This document shows, piece after piece, positions 1 to 12,037 of a stretch of 64,000 nt of DNA. Numbering within the stretch: the first letter of the stretch is position 1; each line of letters begins with the position of its first letter. The translations under genes and the position numbers were made by a program. Origin of the DNA: Chondrus crispus (lineage: Eukaryota; Rhodophyta; Florideophyceae; Gigartinales; Gigartinaceae); assembly GCF_000350225.1 (NCBI RefSeq), contig NW_005179069.1, positions 402,612-466,611 of the forward strand, given 5' to 3'. Under the pieces are notes generated by a model that saw only the letters and a list, made by a program, of their open reading frames with translations, did no database searches and was not told where the DNA came from.

Positions 1-1819
1 CCTCACCGATGAGGAGGCGTGCCACGTGGCGACCTTCGCCTCCACGAATGGCAGCGCATATGTGTGCTGGCTATACCGTACGTACGGACACGCCATGTAC
101 GCCTGCCTGTTCCTGTCGCCGGAACAACGTATGCTCACAGCGTACAGGAACTACCGCTACCAAATGGAGACATGGCCCGGCGCGCGCAATCATTTCCGGC
201 AATCGGTTGGCGAGGGCCGACCGCCGCGTCAAGGTTTCCCGAATCGATCTGGAAGGGGCGCACGCTTGGCGCCTCGTAGTAGCGGGTATCGTTGTAACGA
301 ACTCGACAGTCGAGATTGACCCGATTACCGCCAGACAGATACAAGGTATCCCCGTCAAGGAGGGTGAGGGGACCAAGATCGTTCTCGCCTACCCCAACAG
401 GTACAGAACGCGATCATGTACCCGCAAGATTGGGTAGAGGATCCGTACCTTCTACCTGAGGAGGGTCACGAAGGAGAACCGATTCTCCCTGTCCCTCAGA
501 TCCTGCGACGTCCGATCGTCGTAGCTCAAGGTCAAGAAGTACCTGAGTACTTCGCCAATGACGCACGGCCGCAGTGGGGAAATCGTCCCGACCCACGCAG
601 CCAAGGACCCGACGAAGGCCTGGCTATGGATAGCCAGGAAGTTAGCTCCGATATCTAGAAGGCGTAGCTCAGCGTCTGCGCGGTCATGACGCGCCTCCAT
701 CGTGGAGATTTTAGCACGCAGAACCATGAGAGTATCTTCAATATGAAGTATACGTTCGCAAACCAGGGCGACCACTGTACCCTCGACGTCGGCTATCTTC
801 GTAACGACTGGGGTACGCGCCCCGCTGCTCGCGCTGGGCTTCTCCATTATCGGAGTTGGTTGGTCCTGATCTGGCGCTGCATCCACAGCCACCGCTGGGA
901 GCGGATCGGTAGTTCTTCGGGTATCTCGCCCATCTTGGCGCGGCGCTCGATCGCTCTGCGTACTGCACGCGGCTCGAGTCTTGACGCTAGGAAGGCGGGT
1001 TTTCGTGAATTGTTCATCGTGTGTCCACTCCTTCTAGGTCCGGAGACCAAAATGTAGTGCAGTGCACCTCCACACCGCCAACGCGGGCGTAAATCTCGCT
1101 GTAGAAAGCGCGACGCAAGGCACAGTCACCAACAGGGTGTTCGAGTCCCTGTGTCCGGGTAACTCAGGGGAGTCGACGCGGTACCGCGTGTAGATCGCGG
1201 TGTGCGTGGAGGGGTGCACTCTAGCGGGAGTGCGCTAGAAGAAGTAAACAACAAGAAAAAGAAAGAAGAACGAAGAAGAAAGATAGCGTAGAAATGTAGA
1301 AAATAGGGCAAAAAGCAAACGAAAAACAAGAAAACGGATGACGACGAAGGGTGCAGGTACCAGACTTAGCCACCTAGATAGGATCCGTAGAGGATCCTAC
1401 CAGAGATGGGGTCGGATCACCTCTTGCCTCTTTACTGTAGCGCCTTCCGACATCCGACTTATATACGCCGAGCGCCGTCGTCGGCGTCGGTTACTAAATG
1501 GGTAATTCATAATTAATTATCACCATTAAATTCCCACTTAGCATTACACGCTAATTAGCGTAGAAACTCGTGGGCACCACGTATGTATACGTGTCATACG
1601 AATATCATACACGTGTGTCCACGTATGGTACACGTGCGGGCACGTGTGGTACATGTGGGGGTACCTTCCCAAGTGTGCGCGCACAGTACACGTGTGGTAT
1701 CATCCAAAGTGTACGCGTGCACTTTGGGTGAGCACACGTGTGACACAAGTGTCGAAGGCGGAGAGCGCGGCCCCACGACGGCGGTGACCAGGCGTACAGT
1801 ACAGAGTCACTGCACTACA
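1..1819 (-). mobile_element. LTR retrotransposon, 5' part (LTR plus gag-like leader), fossil
   Basis: This is the 5' end of an LTR retrotransposon on the minus strand that runs off the left edge. Its LTR occupies 1053-1819. Just inside the LTR the minus strand reads TGGTCTCCGG, in the position of a tRNA primer site. It is followed by coding-like sequence (minus, about 450-1013) with a basic N-terminus and a coiled-coil-like helical stretch, as expected of a gag protein. No pol domain is in the window, so copia versus gypsy cannot be decided. The right edge abuts a Ty3/gypsy copy inside its reverse-transcriptase region, so this element is the younger of the two. The coding part is broken, with at least two or three breaks visible. 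Assignment of the coding part to gag rests on position only. Confidence 0.5.
1053..1819 (-). repeat. Long terminal repeat (TGTAGT family)
   Basis: A 767-bp LTR whose ends are perfect inverted 12-mers: TGTAGTGCAGTG at 1053 and CACTGCACTACA ending at 1819. On the minus strand a TATA-like GTATATAA lies near 1460. The 5' part is full of CACGTGT and GTACAC words (about 1590-1750). The same TGTAG...CTACA plan and the CACGTG-rich U3 recur at 4745 and 57281, so at least three copies of one LTR family are present. Confidence 0.65.
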
Positions 1820-4060
1820 CACTTCTTAGCAGACCCGTACAGTCATGTTCCTGAAGGCGTTTCAGAACTATTTCCAAATGTTTGAGATGGCTCTCCTCAT
1901 CTTTGCTGAAGATCAAAACATATTCATGTAAACAACCAGAAAAAAATCGATACAGTCATAAAAGAAACGATTCATCAATGACTGAAAGGTTGCTGGTGCA
2001 TTGCATAATCCCATTTTGTTACGAGATATTCAAACTGACCGTACTTAGTATTAAAGGCAGTTTTCTCGATATTGTCAAGGCGGACTCTAATCTGGTGGAT
2101 TCCAGTTTTGAGGTCGAGCTTTGAGAAAACCGTTGCTCCTCCAAGTCGATCAAACATCTCATCGGATGTCGGGAGTGGAGCATTGTTTGATTTAATTATA
2201 CGTTTTTTGAGCTCTGTAATCAACAAAACCTCTCAACGGCTTGTCCTTCTCCTTCACGAAGAACAAAGGAGCACAAATTGGAGATGTACTTGGTCTGATC
2301 TTCCCCTCCTTCAGCAAATCCTGAACATACTCCTTACAAGCCACCAATTCAGCCGGAGATAATTGGAACAGTGGCCTATGGGGTGGTTTTGCTCCATCCT
2401 CAATCTCAATTTTATGATCCACTGCTCTCTCAGGTGGTAGCCCTTTGGGTAATTCATTTTTTGAAAATAGCACGGTACTGCTGCAAAAGAGCATCAAGCT
2501 TTGGATTGTAATTCCTCTTGCCATCATATACGTTAAACGTATTCACTTGAAGAGCCTGGAATACTTGAAAATCATTCGACTTGCTCCTCGTCCAAAGCAA
2601 CCGTCGAAACTTGTTAACACTGAGGTTCGTCACTTGCATCCTTGACACCCTTTCATTGCCATAGAAATCAAAAGGCATTTCATCACCGCCGACTTGCATG
2701 CACTACCCGTTGAACGTAATCAATTCTTGGGTTGTGGGCGACATGCCGGGGCATTCCGAGTAGAACGTCATATCTTCTGTTGGCTACTACCCAGTTACAT
2801 GTGTAGACATAGGTTCCCAACTTCAACGTTCCACTAATGATGAATTCCTCATATTCCTCGGATTTGTCTTTCTGGGAGTGATTTACACAAGACCATACCT
2901 TTGCAATTTTGCATAACTTCCTGTTAGTCCTCAAAACATTCCGTCGATACTACGCTGGTGTTACATCCGTCGTCCTTAAGTACTTTAACTGCTTTTCCAT
3001 GCAGCCAACCATTTAGTACAATCAATGGCTGTACTGGTATAGATTCATCAGTGGGGATGTATTCCTCATGACTTAGCTTTGTATTCGACTCTGGCCTTTC
3101 TGCTGAAACCGATAATTCTCCGCATTTCAGGGACTTTACCTCACTCTTCAGACGGCTCACTTCAGACAACAAACTCTTCAATACACTCGACCCAGGTCCA
3201 TCCTGAGTGTAATTCACAGTATAAGTTTTGCATGGACCTACTCGTTTCCCGAGTCAGAGTCCGTTGCCACCTGAGCATTATTCCGAGTGCCTTTCTTCGC
3301 AGTACATCTTTTGCTGACGTCCTGATGCTTCCATTCTACAGCCTGGCTTGTGGCAAGTAAAACATGCATTATTTTGGAGGTATCGCTTCTGCTGCTCACT
3401 GTTTCTGAATTCGTTTCCTCTGTCGTGCTGTTGGCGTTTTTCAATGCTCCCTATCTCCATCGGCTAATATGAAGATGTGCTAAAACCACGCGATTGTCCT
3501 CCCCAAGAATTGAACATTCCAGCACCAATCAATGCACTATCAACGCTGAGATAACTCGAGCGGCTTGGTCGAAAGAAGTTCGATTCGACTTGAGAACTTG
3601 CAGTTTGACCTGTGGCTTCAGACCAGAGCAAAACTTGTCGAGCTTCTCATCTTCAGTGATCCCAGGGATAGGTAGTACTCTATATGGAATCTCTATCAAG
3701 TACGCAGTGATAGAAGTTCGTTGAGTCAACCTACGAAGCTTATCCCTTGCTCCACGAAAGCTGTCTTATGGTACGAATTCAGTCCGCAGAGCAGTTTCAA
3801 ACTCTCCCTGGGTATCTGGAACTTCAATACACTGCGCCTTGACGTACCAACAGCTATCTGCAGTGTACTTCAAGAATGTAGAAGAAAAGCCGACCTTAGT
3901 TGAATCATCGAAGGTGACATCAAGGTTGCTAATCTGGATGATATGTAGATACTGTTTGACTTGGTACAAAAACGTTTCAACAGCAAGTTGATCACATTTA
4001 CCATCAAGGAATTTCGCCTTATTCGGCCTTATCGTAGCCATCGTATTACAATATCTTCTA
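1820..4060 (-). mobile_element. Ty3/gypsy retrotransposon, 5' portion, fossil
   Basis: A minus-strand gypsy-type fossil. Reading leftward, its parts are a gag-like region (about 4041-3530, with a retrotransposon-gag-like helical stretch), a short Cys/His-bearing stretch near 3400, a protease-like region with a DDGCN variant of the active site (about 3217-2925), and reverse transcriptase (about 2700-1845). The RT shows family wording such as SKLDLKTGIHQIR and a palm followed by ILIFSKDEESHLKHL. RNase H and integrase are missing because a second LTR element cuts in at 1819/1820. The copy is broken in several places and looks old. Its 5' LTR probably lies in 4061-4735, which has a TATATGG on the minus strand, but no second LTR is left to prove it. 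Confidence 0.75.
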
Positions 4061-4744
4061 CTAATTGATTTCCAATTTCTTCTCTAGATCAGAGATTTGT
4101 CTCTCGTCGACGGGTCCCGTACCCGAGAAGGAGGCGCTTTCTGAAAACTATTTCCACAGCCCACACTACGAGGGCGTTGGTAAACACTAATCTGTTCGGG
4201 ATATCACCACCAATCTACCGAATGTAGACCGCAACGATTTCCTTACCATATAAGAAGGGCAGACGAGTCGAACGATGCTTCTCCCCTACCGGCTTCTCGA
4301 GATACTAAAGGATACTACTCCGTGAATCCTACCTGATTAAACTCAAAGTCTCGTCACTCGAGCCCTTGTCTCAGTCGCTCGACCTACCTAACAGGAAATA
4401 GTCGAGAGGATTATATGTGGACTCGACGGGTTACTCGGCGGAGAAACAGTTTCGTCACTCTTGCGGAGATGAGACTGTCGCGGCGGCGGCTCCCGCGGCA
4501 GAGGGATCAACAGTGCCACCAGACGGGACGTGGGGAGGAGGGGTAATAACACGACGTTCGTCGGGAGCGCGTCATGAACAAGCAGACACGCCCGAGATGG
4601 AAGCAGTGGAAGAGGGGCAGTCACAAGGACAAAAGGGGGACTATCAAGGGAACAGAGCAACGATACCCCTTAGCAAAGAGAAATCCCGCGACGATAGCTA
4701 CCAGGAGACGCGACCGCGGACGGTCACTCTTAACAGGGGGGCCG
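4061..4744. other. No gene; probable leader/LTR of the gypsy copy
   Basis: No convincing gene. The segment lies where the 5' LTR and leader of the minus-strand gypsy copy should be. On the minus strand it begins TGTTAAGAG at 4735 and has a TATA-like TTATATGG near 4250. A short open frame on the plus strand (4417-4749) has a skewed composition and no family resemblance. Without the partner LTR the boundaries remain a guess. Confidence 0.3.
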
Positions 4745-5802
4745 TGTAGTGTAACTGCAGAATAATTAGATTTAGAATTACTAGAATTAGATCTAACGCT
4801 GTAAGGTACCACCTTTACAGCGTGCGAGCGTGCATATCTTACAGCGCGCACGACCGCACACGAGTAGGGTAGTTGTGCTGGCAGCCACGTTTACTGACAG
4901 CGTTGCAGTACGGCACGACCCGCGCCGGCTACAGTAGTACGGTACGCTACAGTAGCTCGGAGATGTAGCATAGTATGATACCTCTACCTTGTACATTAAA
5001 TACTAAGAGGGCCCGACGGCGGGGAACGGTGAGAAGTATGCTTTGGGCACCTCTACTGTCCTGAGAAATGTCCAAATATATGATATTTGGAAATTTGGCT
5101 TGGCATTTTGTGGCATTCTTGATCGCCAAATATGCAGAATTGAACGCGAAATATGCAAATGTGTAGTGCACTGACACACCTCATTTTTCGCTCAGGACAC
5201 CTGTCCCCGGCCAGCACGACTCTTTCTCGGGTGCCCACGTGTACACGTCGCCACGCGTAACCGGGCCTCAAGGCCCCCGCGTACAAGTGTCAATCCCCAC
5301 GTGCAATGGGTGTCATACCTCCCAACGAGGAGGGTTTTCTCCGGCCACCGCCGCCGTTTAATTTAGTATTTCTAGTTTAATTAATTACAGCTCCGACGTC
5401 GGCTAGTATATAGCTAGTATATAGCCGACGTCCGACCCTAAGTAAAACCTCACGAAGCCTTGGGTCTACAACCTGAGTTTCTGGAATCAGAGTCGTAGCC
5501 TCGCGCTGGTCCCCGTCCCACGACGGTACCACGCGAGCTATCTACGTCCCCGATTCCCACCTACCTCTACTGCGCGCGCGCACTGCTTCTCTGCTGTAGC
5601 GTGCGCGCCCGCCTGTCCTTACCGCTCCGCGCCTCCTGGGCGTGTCCTAATCTCCCCGTTTTCCTTTTAATTCCCACTGGGCATCGCGCCCGGCCCCGTA
5701 CCGGTCCCTTACGGGCGGTCTCCCGACAACCCACCAACGTGCCCCCCGATCGCGCGCGCTCTGCAAGAGGGGAACCCAACTCTCCCCTCTCAGTGCACGA
5801 CA
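4745..5802 (+). repeat. LTR of the TGTAGT family, plus strand, probably solo or truncated
   Basis: It starts TGTAGTGTAAC and aligns by eye with the LTR at 57281. Both carry a TTAGAT...GATCTA..GCTGTA block, paired CTACAGTA words, and a TACATTAAATA / CATATTAAATA block followed by a GGCGG-rich stretch. A duplicated AGTATATAGC at about 5404-5424 is a TATA candidate. The right end is uncertain; CAGTGCACGACA ending at 5802 resembles the terminal CACTGCACTACA of the minus-strand copy. No matching target duplication was found, and a small inverted-repeat element appears to be inserted at about 5046-5213. Confidence 0.5.
5046..5213. repeat. Small inverted-repeat (MITE-like) insertion inside the LTR
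   Basis: An AT-rich block of about 165 bp breaks the GC-rich LTR. Its ends are imperfect inverted repeats: TGTCCTGAG then AAATG near 5053 on the left, and CATTTTTCG then CTCAGGACA near 5190-5207 on the right. This is the look of a non-autonomous DNA element. The inverted core is only about 15 bp and no target duplication is clear. Confidence 0.35.
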
Positions 5803-8800
5803 AAATGGAGCTCTATCCAATGCGGAACATGGAGCTGACATTGGAAATTCAACATTATACGGCCAATCAACTACGCAAAAGTTTTCAAGTGTATCGCACG
5901 AGTCCAACTTCCCGCCAAATCCAAGACCCGACCTTTGTCCTTGACAACAATTCTTTTAGCGTCACCGTCTCTATGGAACTCAACCACATCTCTCCTCCCT
6001 TGTCGTCGTCAAAATAGCGTCGAAGATGTGTACAGTACCATAAGCAGAATCTGCATCCATTGTGCAAAACTGTTGGTGGCCATGCGAAGCACACGCAGGA
6101 CGCTGGCTGCCCTCCTACTGCCTCGCACCAATAGGCCCAAGGGAAGCTCGTTGTCATGAGGACTTTGTCCTAATCCGGACCTGATGGGAGCGCGAAGCGG
6201 CTGAACCCGAAACAGCAGTGCATCATTTAACATTTGGTCATTAACCATGCGTCGCTTTGTTGTTACAATAAATGTCCATATAGAAAATATAACATACAAG
6301 TTTTGCTTTTGCCAGTAGGGGTGCTCTTAGGAAAGAACAATTTGATATCCCTCCATTTTGATGCACCACTATTATTTGCCGCCTTTATACACAAAGGAGG
6401 CGAGGAACAGTTCAAATATATAGAATTTGAGAGCCAGAGTACCTATGAAGAGTAGTAGATTTCTGCTCACTCGACCATGCCATTGTGTACATTATTCTTA
6501 AACATTTGCATCGTTGAGGCGTGAGTATAAAAAGAATTTTGACTTGCTAAAGCAATTGAAGTTTAAGGAAAATTGGCAAACGTTTGTGCGTTTGGTTCTT
6601 GTGATAGACTTGTTTAATTCAGATTATTCGGCCTGAAGCTTTAAAGAAATGAAGGAGATGTATGTAGAGGCCTAGAAAAACAATGTAGGATGCGGCTGGC
6701 GCCGTTTGGCAAGGGGACGCAAGGAAATTCTGAGATTATTCTCCCGTTTAGCAACTGCTTTTTGCGTGTAATCTCACTGCCTACCTTCGGTCACGGTAGC
6801 GGTACTGGATTTACCGGTAGAAAATTGTGTCGAGTACGACAACAGAAGGGTTTCAGATCAAACTCACAACTTTACTAAAAATTTTCTTAGCGCAAATTCG
6901 TCTACAATTTTTCACGACAAAAAATTTCGACACAGACTTCTGCACCGATCATGAGAAAATTTTATACGACGATTGCAGAATTCTCTCAAGGAGTTAACTC
7001 TGAACTACCATTTATTTATTGCAGAAATGACTTCTTCAACATATATGCCTGTTGGAGAAGTCATTTCGAGCTCATATCGCAAAGCTTCGCGGGGTTGCGA
7101 ACCGGTTAAGCCGGGAAAGATAGGTTTAATAAAAATAAATGATCAAAACAAACCAAGTCGAACAGTATGGTGTTGCTTAGAGCTTCAGTAGGACATGGGA
7201 ATGACTAATTACCAGAAAGTGGTTGAAAACATGATCGGAATATTAATAGCATAGGTTGCCAAAACATATTTTAAACCCCACGAGAAGACGTTGAGGACAT
7301 ATAAAATTTCTGTCATGAGGTCATTAGAAGTCTAGAATAGCTAAAGGCAACGCTTTGAGCCAAGAAAGGGTGCATCATTCCGAAGAGCAGAGACGTATAC
7401 TTGCAATTCTTTCGTTCCTTCGCCATTGCAGCTGTTTTGCCTATGAAACATATACTGAATGCTTCCTTCAGGTTTAGTCACAGAGGGCCCGTGGAAGGGT
7501 TGAAGGGAGTTGTAATGGTTGAAAGGCCAGCACAGTACGTCTGTCTTTCTAATTATACTTTGTATAGTCATAATGTGAATGTCCTTCACGATGGAATCAC
7601 TCTTCCATTCTCTAAAAGGATGGCGTAGATCTTCACTGGAATTTGTATGCCATACCTGAAAGACTTGTTAAATGAAGAGTAGAGGATCTAGTAATATTGA
7701 AGAGTATGGTTGGGGATATTGAAAAAAGACACAAACGATTATATAGAGCTTAGTTATAGACTGAATGGATAGTTTATTGTAGTCTAGCATGCACTTTATT
7801 GTTCTAAGTTTCACCTACGATTTCTATAAAAGACGCGGAGTTCGAACGGGGAAGGAAAATGAGGCAGGCACAACTATTTACTAACCCTGAGAGCCACCAA
7901 ACCTGCAACTCCAAGTGTCTCCAACTTAAGAACTGCTGTGCAAAAACGACTCAAAAATAGTAAGTCACCCTGTTCACTTTATTAACCTTGCACACCGCAG
8001 AAAACCTGAACAACGCGGAGGGACTCATTTTTGAAATGGAGCTGCTTACAAAAAAAGGGAAGGCGTACAGGAAATGGGGAGCAGCAGCGAGAAGTGTTTT
8101 TCACTATCAAGGGCGCAATTTTTCTATCTTATAGTGTTTATCGTGGGTCAACTGTAAATGTTAGGTATTTCTAGCGAAAAGGAGGGATGTTGCCTGTTTG
8201 AAATTTGACTCGCAGTTGCAGATTTGATGCAAAACTTTTCCTTTCATCTGCATTGATGTTTTAGTTGCAGATTTGATTCACCTTTCTACCGACATTTCCC
8301 AGACCCCACATGAGTTCGAGCAACTGCTATATTCGAGGCACCCTATGCAGTTACTCTATTGATTGCTGGTACCAGGCGGTTTTGGAGTTAATGTGGACAA
8401 GAACCTTAGCACATAGAACCAATGACTCTTGCTCATTTGATCCCGATTGAAGACTGACTTGACGGAGTATATGCCTGCATCGAGATTTCTTGTATCTACG
8501 ACGACAGGGCGTAGTGCAGTCTCTGCAATGGACGCGTCACTTCAGTGTAATTTCATCTGTGGCTCTGGGTGGGTATAATTTTTAGGCAGTGTTAGGAAGG
8601 ACTTGAGTCGAAAACTAAACTGACACTGCATTTTCTTCATGAACTCGAGCATATGGTATTGTATAATATGCTTTAATGTCTCATGCACGCCCATAGACCC
8701 TTGAAGAAACCATTACACCACACACGTATCTTTTCAACACATATGAGACTGCTCGAGACTGTGAGACTCATGCATGAGATTGGGGTTGGGCTCAAATAAT

Positions 8801-11690
8801 TATTGAGCTTTTTCAGTCTGCCTTTCTACGGTTCGCGCGGCTCTGGTGTGCAGATCTAAGATGCGAACTGCACTGTTTCTAGGTTCTTGCTGCAACATGT
8901 GCATACCGCATTCTCGGCCTATATTCCTTTCGACCATTTCCGTGCCTAACGGGACGCACGACTCGGAACCACACATGCACTGTCACCGCATGTTTGCCAC
9001 CTCTTTTAAAGGTTTCCTCAAACATTCGGGGACGTGTTATGTCAGCAATTTATTCCTTCTGCACAGTTCAAAGAATATTTTGGTTTAGCATTTTTTGTTT
9101 TCGTCAAACAGGACAGGTCGAGTGAGTTCTTTGCATTCGGACGCAGATATGTTATCTGGGCACATGCCTGATGTTCTATTTCTGGATTATGAATCCTGTG
9201 ACCGCACGGTCGCTTTTTCTGCGATCAGGGACTACGGTCTATTAGTCGAAAAAAGCCAGACAGAAGGTATCCAGTGCAGTATCGTTTTGCGTTTGTTCTA
9301 TTTTTTGCTGTGATTTAAAAATGGATCGACGCACTATGCGGCCCAATAATTTATGATCAGATAGTATGGCTCGAGGTCGATGTGACGGCAGTGCAAATGT
9401 TAGTGAGACTAAGAGAGGACTATCACGCTGAAAAAGTAAAAGGCAAGATAACATTGATAGACGTCAAGGACTCAAGTATTGAACGAGAGATCCGGGGCTT
9501 ACAATTCGAATAGAATCTGTGGAGGCGAAGCAGTGCAATCCGAAGGTAAATCATCTGCGGCCCGCCAGATATTGAATTCTCGATTTCGTGGCCTCACCTG
9601 CTGTCTTTCAATAAATGCTTTGTAGACCAACTCTATGCACGGCACATCTATGCTGTTGTACTCTATATCGAAAAAAAGCATATCAATTGCCCTATGTGCA
9701 GACTTGGATTGCATTCGATCCTTCCTGCAGGACCAGAATAAGGACAAAGGTAATAATAGCATCCTATGGCGTTTTGTCTTCCCGAAGATTGACGTCTACA
9801 TTTAAGAGAATACAGTTTAGGATGCATTTCCATCAATCATGAGAGGGGTTTCAGTAGCAACATGTGTGTGCTCCTAATGCTGCAGACACTTCTAGGTCTT
9901 TTTTATTTGCACGAGCAACTTGGCGAATGGTACGGAGGAAGGCGGTACAATCAGGAATAGAAAGCACCCTTCGAAGCGTAAAGTTACGCTGCGCTTCTCG
10001 TGCGCTTCTCAAGATAGGGTCCGAGGAGGTCCGCACATAGCAAACAGCGAGGGAGGCAGTAACTCACGATTAATTGACACATAGAAGGGTAAACAAATAC
10101 CAGTCTCAGCTTTCAAAAATAGGAGGTACGGTGCAACACTAACGAAGTGGGTGGATTGGTCCCTCAGTGAGTGGTGACATGGTCGATACATTCCATGTAT
10201 TTTCCAATATTGTCAGGCACACTACTTGCAACCCATTTTCTGAGGTAACCGGTCCGTTCTCGAAAGGCCGAAACGTCAGGCGTCAGTTCATGTAGGGAGG
10301 AAAGTGGCAGTCTGTATGTGCACCACCCTCGAAAAAAGGAAGGATACAGCCTCAGAAGTGTCATAGTTATGAGGTCCAGGAGGAGGAGGACGAGGGGAGG
10401 GGGACCACGGACGGGAGCTGGACACACGGTGCAGCTTGCATGAGGAGTGAGCGGCACTGGTCTCATTTGGTGCTTGTCACGAAAGCGACGGTTGTATGTG
10501 GCGCCATGGCAAGCGAGCAAGGGCAATAGGGTCTGGACAGGTTCCGTGAATCTCATGAGCCGTGATTGGCGCTGCGGAGAGAAGCGGCCAGAGTCACATA
10601 ACGTGTGTGGCCACGCGACGTGTGGCAGCGCAGTCGGTGGAACAGATGCAGGTGAGATGGAAGACTTAGCAGACAGCTCCATGCTTGAAATAATATTTCT
10701 GCTATGTGCGCAGATGGTAGGGGTATCAATATGTAGAGTTTGTCGGTAACTACGAGATAAAAGATAGAGGGCGTGACATGTGCGAGTGGAGGGTGAAGAT
10801 GAGGGTTGAGTTACAGATTAGTTTATTAGGAAGATACCGTAGACGCTCTTCCTTTAAAAGAGCGACGTGTCTGAAACAGCGCTCGGGATGCGGATGCATG
10901 TGAAGAGGAGTGCGTCGACGACGGCTCCCCATTCAGATATTGCAGGAGCGAGTGTGAGGATAGTACCATTTCAGTGGCGATTGGATGCATTATGCAACAA
11001 GGTTGAAACGTGTTCGCACTGGGAGCGGCAACTTGTTTTCGGGTCATGGATGAGGATAAGAAAAACTGGAGGATAAGGGCCATGTGAATTGGTGGTTATT
11101 ACGAAGGGAAGAGATTGCGAGAGAACGGTTTAGGTCTAGCTTTTTCCCGTGAGCTCCCGGACAAGGCTATGGCGCCATTAAATTACATACAGTACGCAAC
11201 AGTATTTGTACAAAAAGAACCAGGTGGCGTCGCAGCAGCTGCCCTTCGCAGTCACGGGACTTCTCCCTCAAGGGGAACCAAACTGCCAACACTGGTGGGC
11301 AGTCTGCGAGCATGTGAAGCCAGGTACTGTGGCTTGGAGACGGACATAGCACAAGACGAATTGCTTATGCCTTACACCTTGCTTCATTTTCCTTTCCTGC
11401 TATGAGTAAGCCAAGCCCATCACCCTCTCTGAACTTTAACGGTTTGCATCAGGCTCTCCACGATCCCCATTTCATCCTTGCTGCACCGAACAACTTGCAT
11501 CTTCTGGCAAACATTGATCTCAAGAGTTCATCGCACGTGCGGCCTTGAGCTGTATGCCTCTTGCTTATACTGTACCAGCGGACTATACACGTGTGTACAT
11601 CATACACGAATCAATATGCACACGTGTACGTAGTTCGCTTCCGTCGTGGCCACGGTGTCCAGTGTTCAATCTGGACACGTGGATTGAAAC
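5803..11690. other. Long stretch without a supported gene
   Basis: Almost 6 kb in which every open frame is short, overlapped by frames on the other strand, and free of recognisable domains. The longest, 172 codons on the minus strand at 10164-10682, is Pro/Leu/Ser-rich with no family match. Composition shifts to AT-rich at about 6200-9800. One strong hairpin lies at 7024-7067. No transposase, RT, tRNA or rRNA signal was seen. It may hold regulatory DNA, non-coding RNA or elements decayed beyond recognition. Confidence 0.5.
7024..7067. repeat. 17-bp stem hairpin with 10-nt loop
   Basis: Arms 7024-7040 (GAAATGACTTCTTCAAC) and 7051-7067 (GTTGGAGAAGTCATTTC) pair with one G.T/mismatch position. 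The loop is ATATATGCCT. It lies in gene-free DNA. It could be a small-RNA precursor, a terminator or the remnant of a foldback element; nothing here chooses between them. Confidence 0.6.
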
Positions 11691-12037
11691 GTGTACATGT
11701 GTACAGTTGAGCTTGACATCACCGGGAACTCTTCGTTAGGAACGGCCCTCAGGGCCGTTCCTAACGAAATGCTTTTACTCATCACTCATTACTCATTGGT
11801 TGAAAAAATTATTGGAAATGCTTTTACTCCCGTTCAACCAATCCATTCATGCCAAGTTTCAGGGTGCTCGGGTGCTGGCACGGCGAACTCTTCGTTAGGC
11901 ACGGCCCTCAATTCTTCAACTTGCGCAACCAACTCCCCAGTGGCACTGGAAGCTGATGCCGATAGCATTGAAGCTCATCGCTGTGAAGTGAATTGCACCC
12001 GCAGCCTGAAACTTAAACTGTTTGAGGCAAACTTCGC
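11691..12037. promoter_or_regulatory. Repeat- and hairpin-rich upstream region of the aldehyde dehydrogenase gene
   Basis: A perfect 18-bp inverted repeat, arms 11732-11749 and 11751-11768 around a single C, reads TTCGTTAGGAACGGCCCT on both strands. Half of it recurs nearly unchanged at about 11887-11910 (GAACTCTTCGTTAGGCACGGCCCTC). A second inverted pair, ATTGGTTGAA (11795-11804) and TTCAACCAAT (11833-11842), encloses a repeated GAAATGCTTTTACTC-like word. Just upstream, GTGTCCAG/CTGGACAC forms another stem near 11660-11683. The aldehyde dehydrogenase ATG follows at 12038. Whether these are promoter elements or a small mobile insert is unknown. Confidence 0.45.

Noticed and set aside
1136-1165. 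T-arm-like sequence (GTTCGAGTCCCTG) suggesting a tRNA gene
   Set aside because: The loop is too long for a T-arm, no acceptor or D-arm pairs around it, and it lies inside an LTR.
10164-10682. 172-codon minus-strand frame
   Set aside because: Longest in its area but Pro/Leu/Ser-rich, with no domain and no supporting context.
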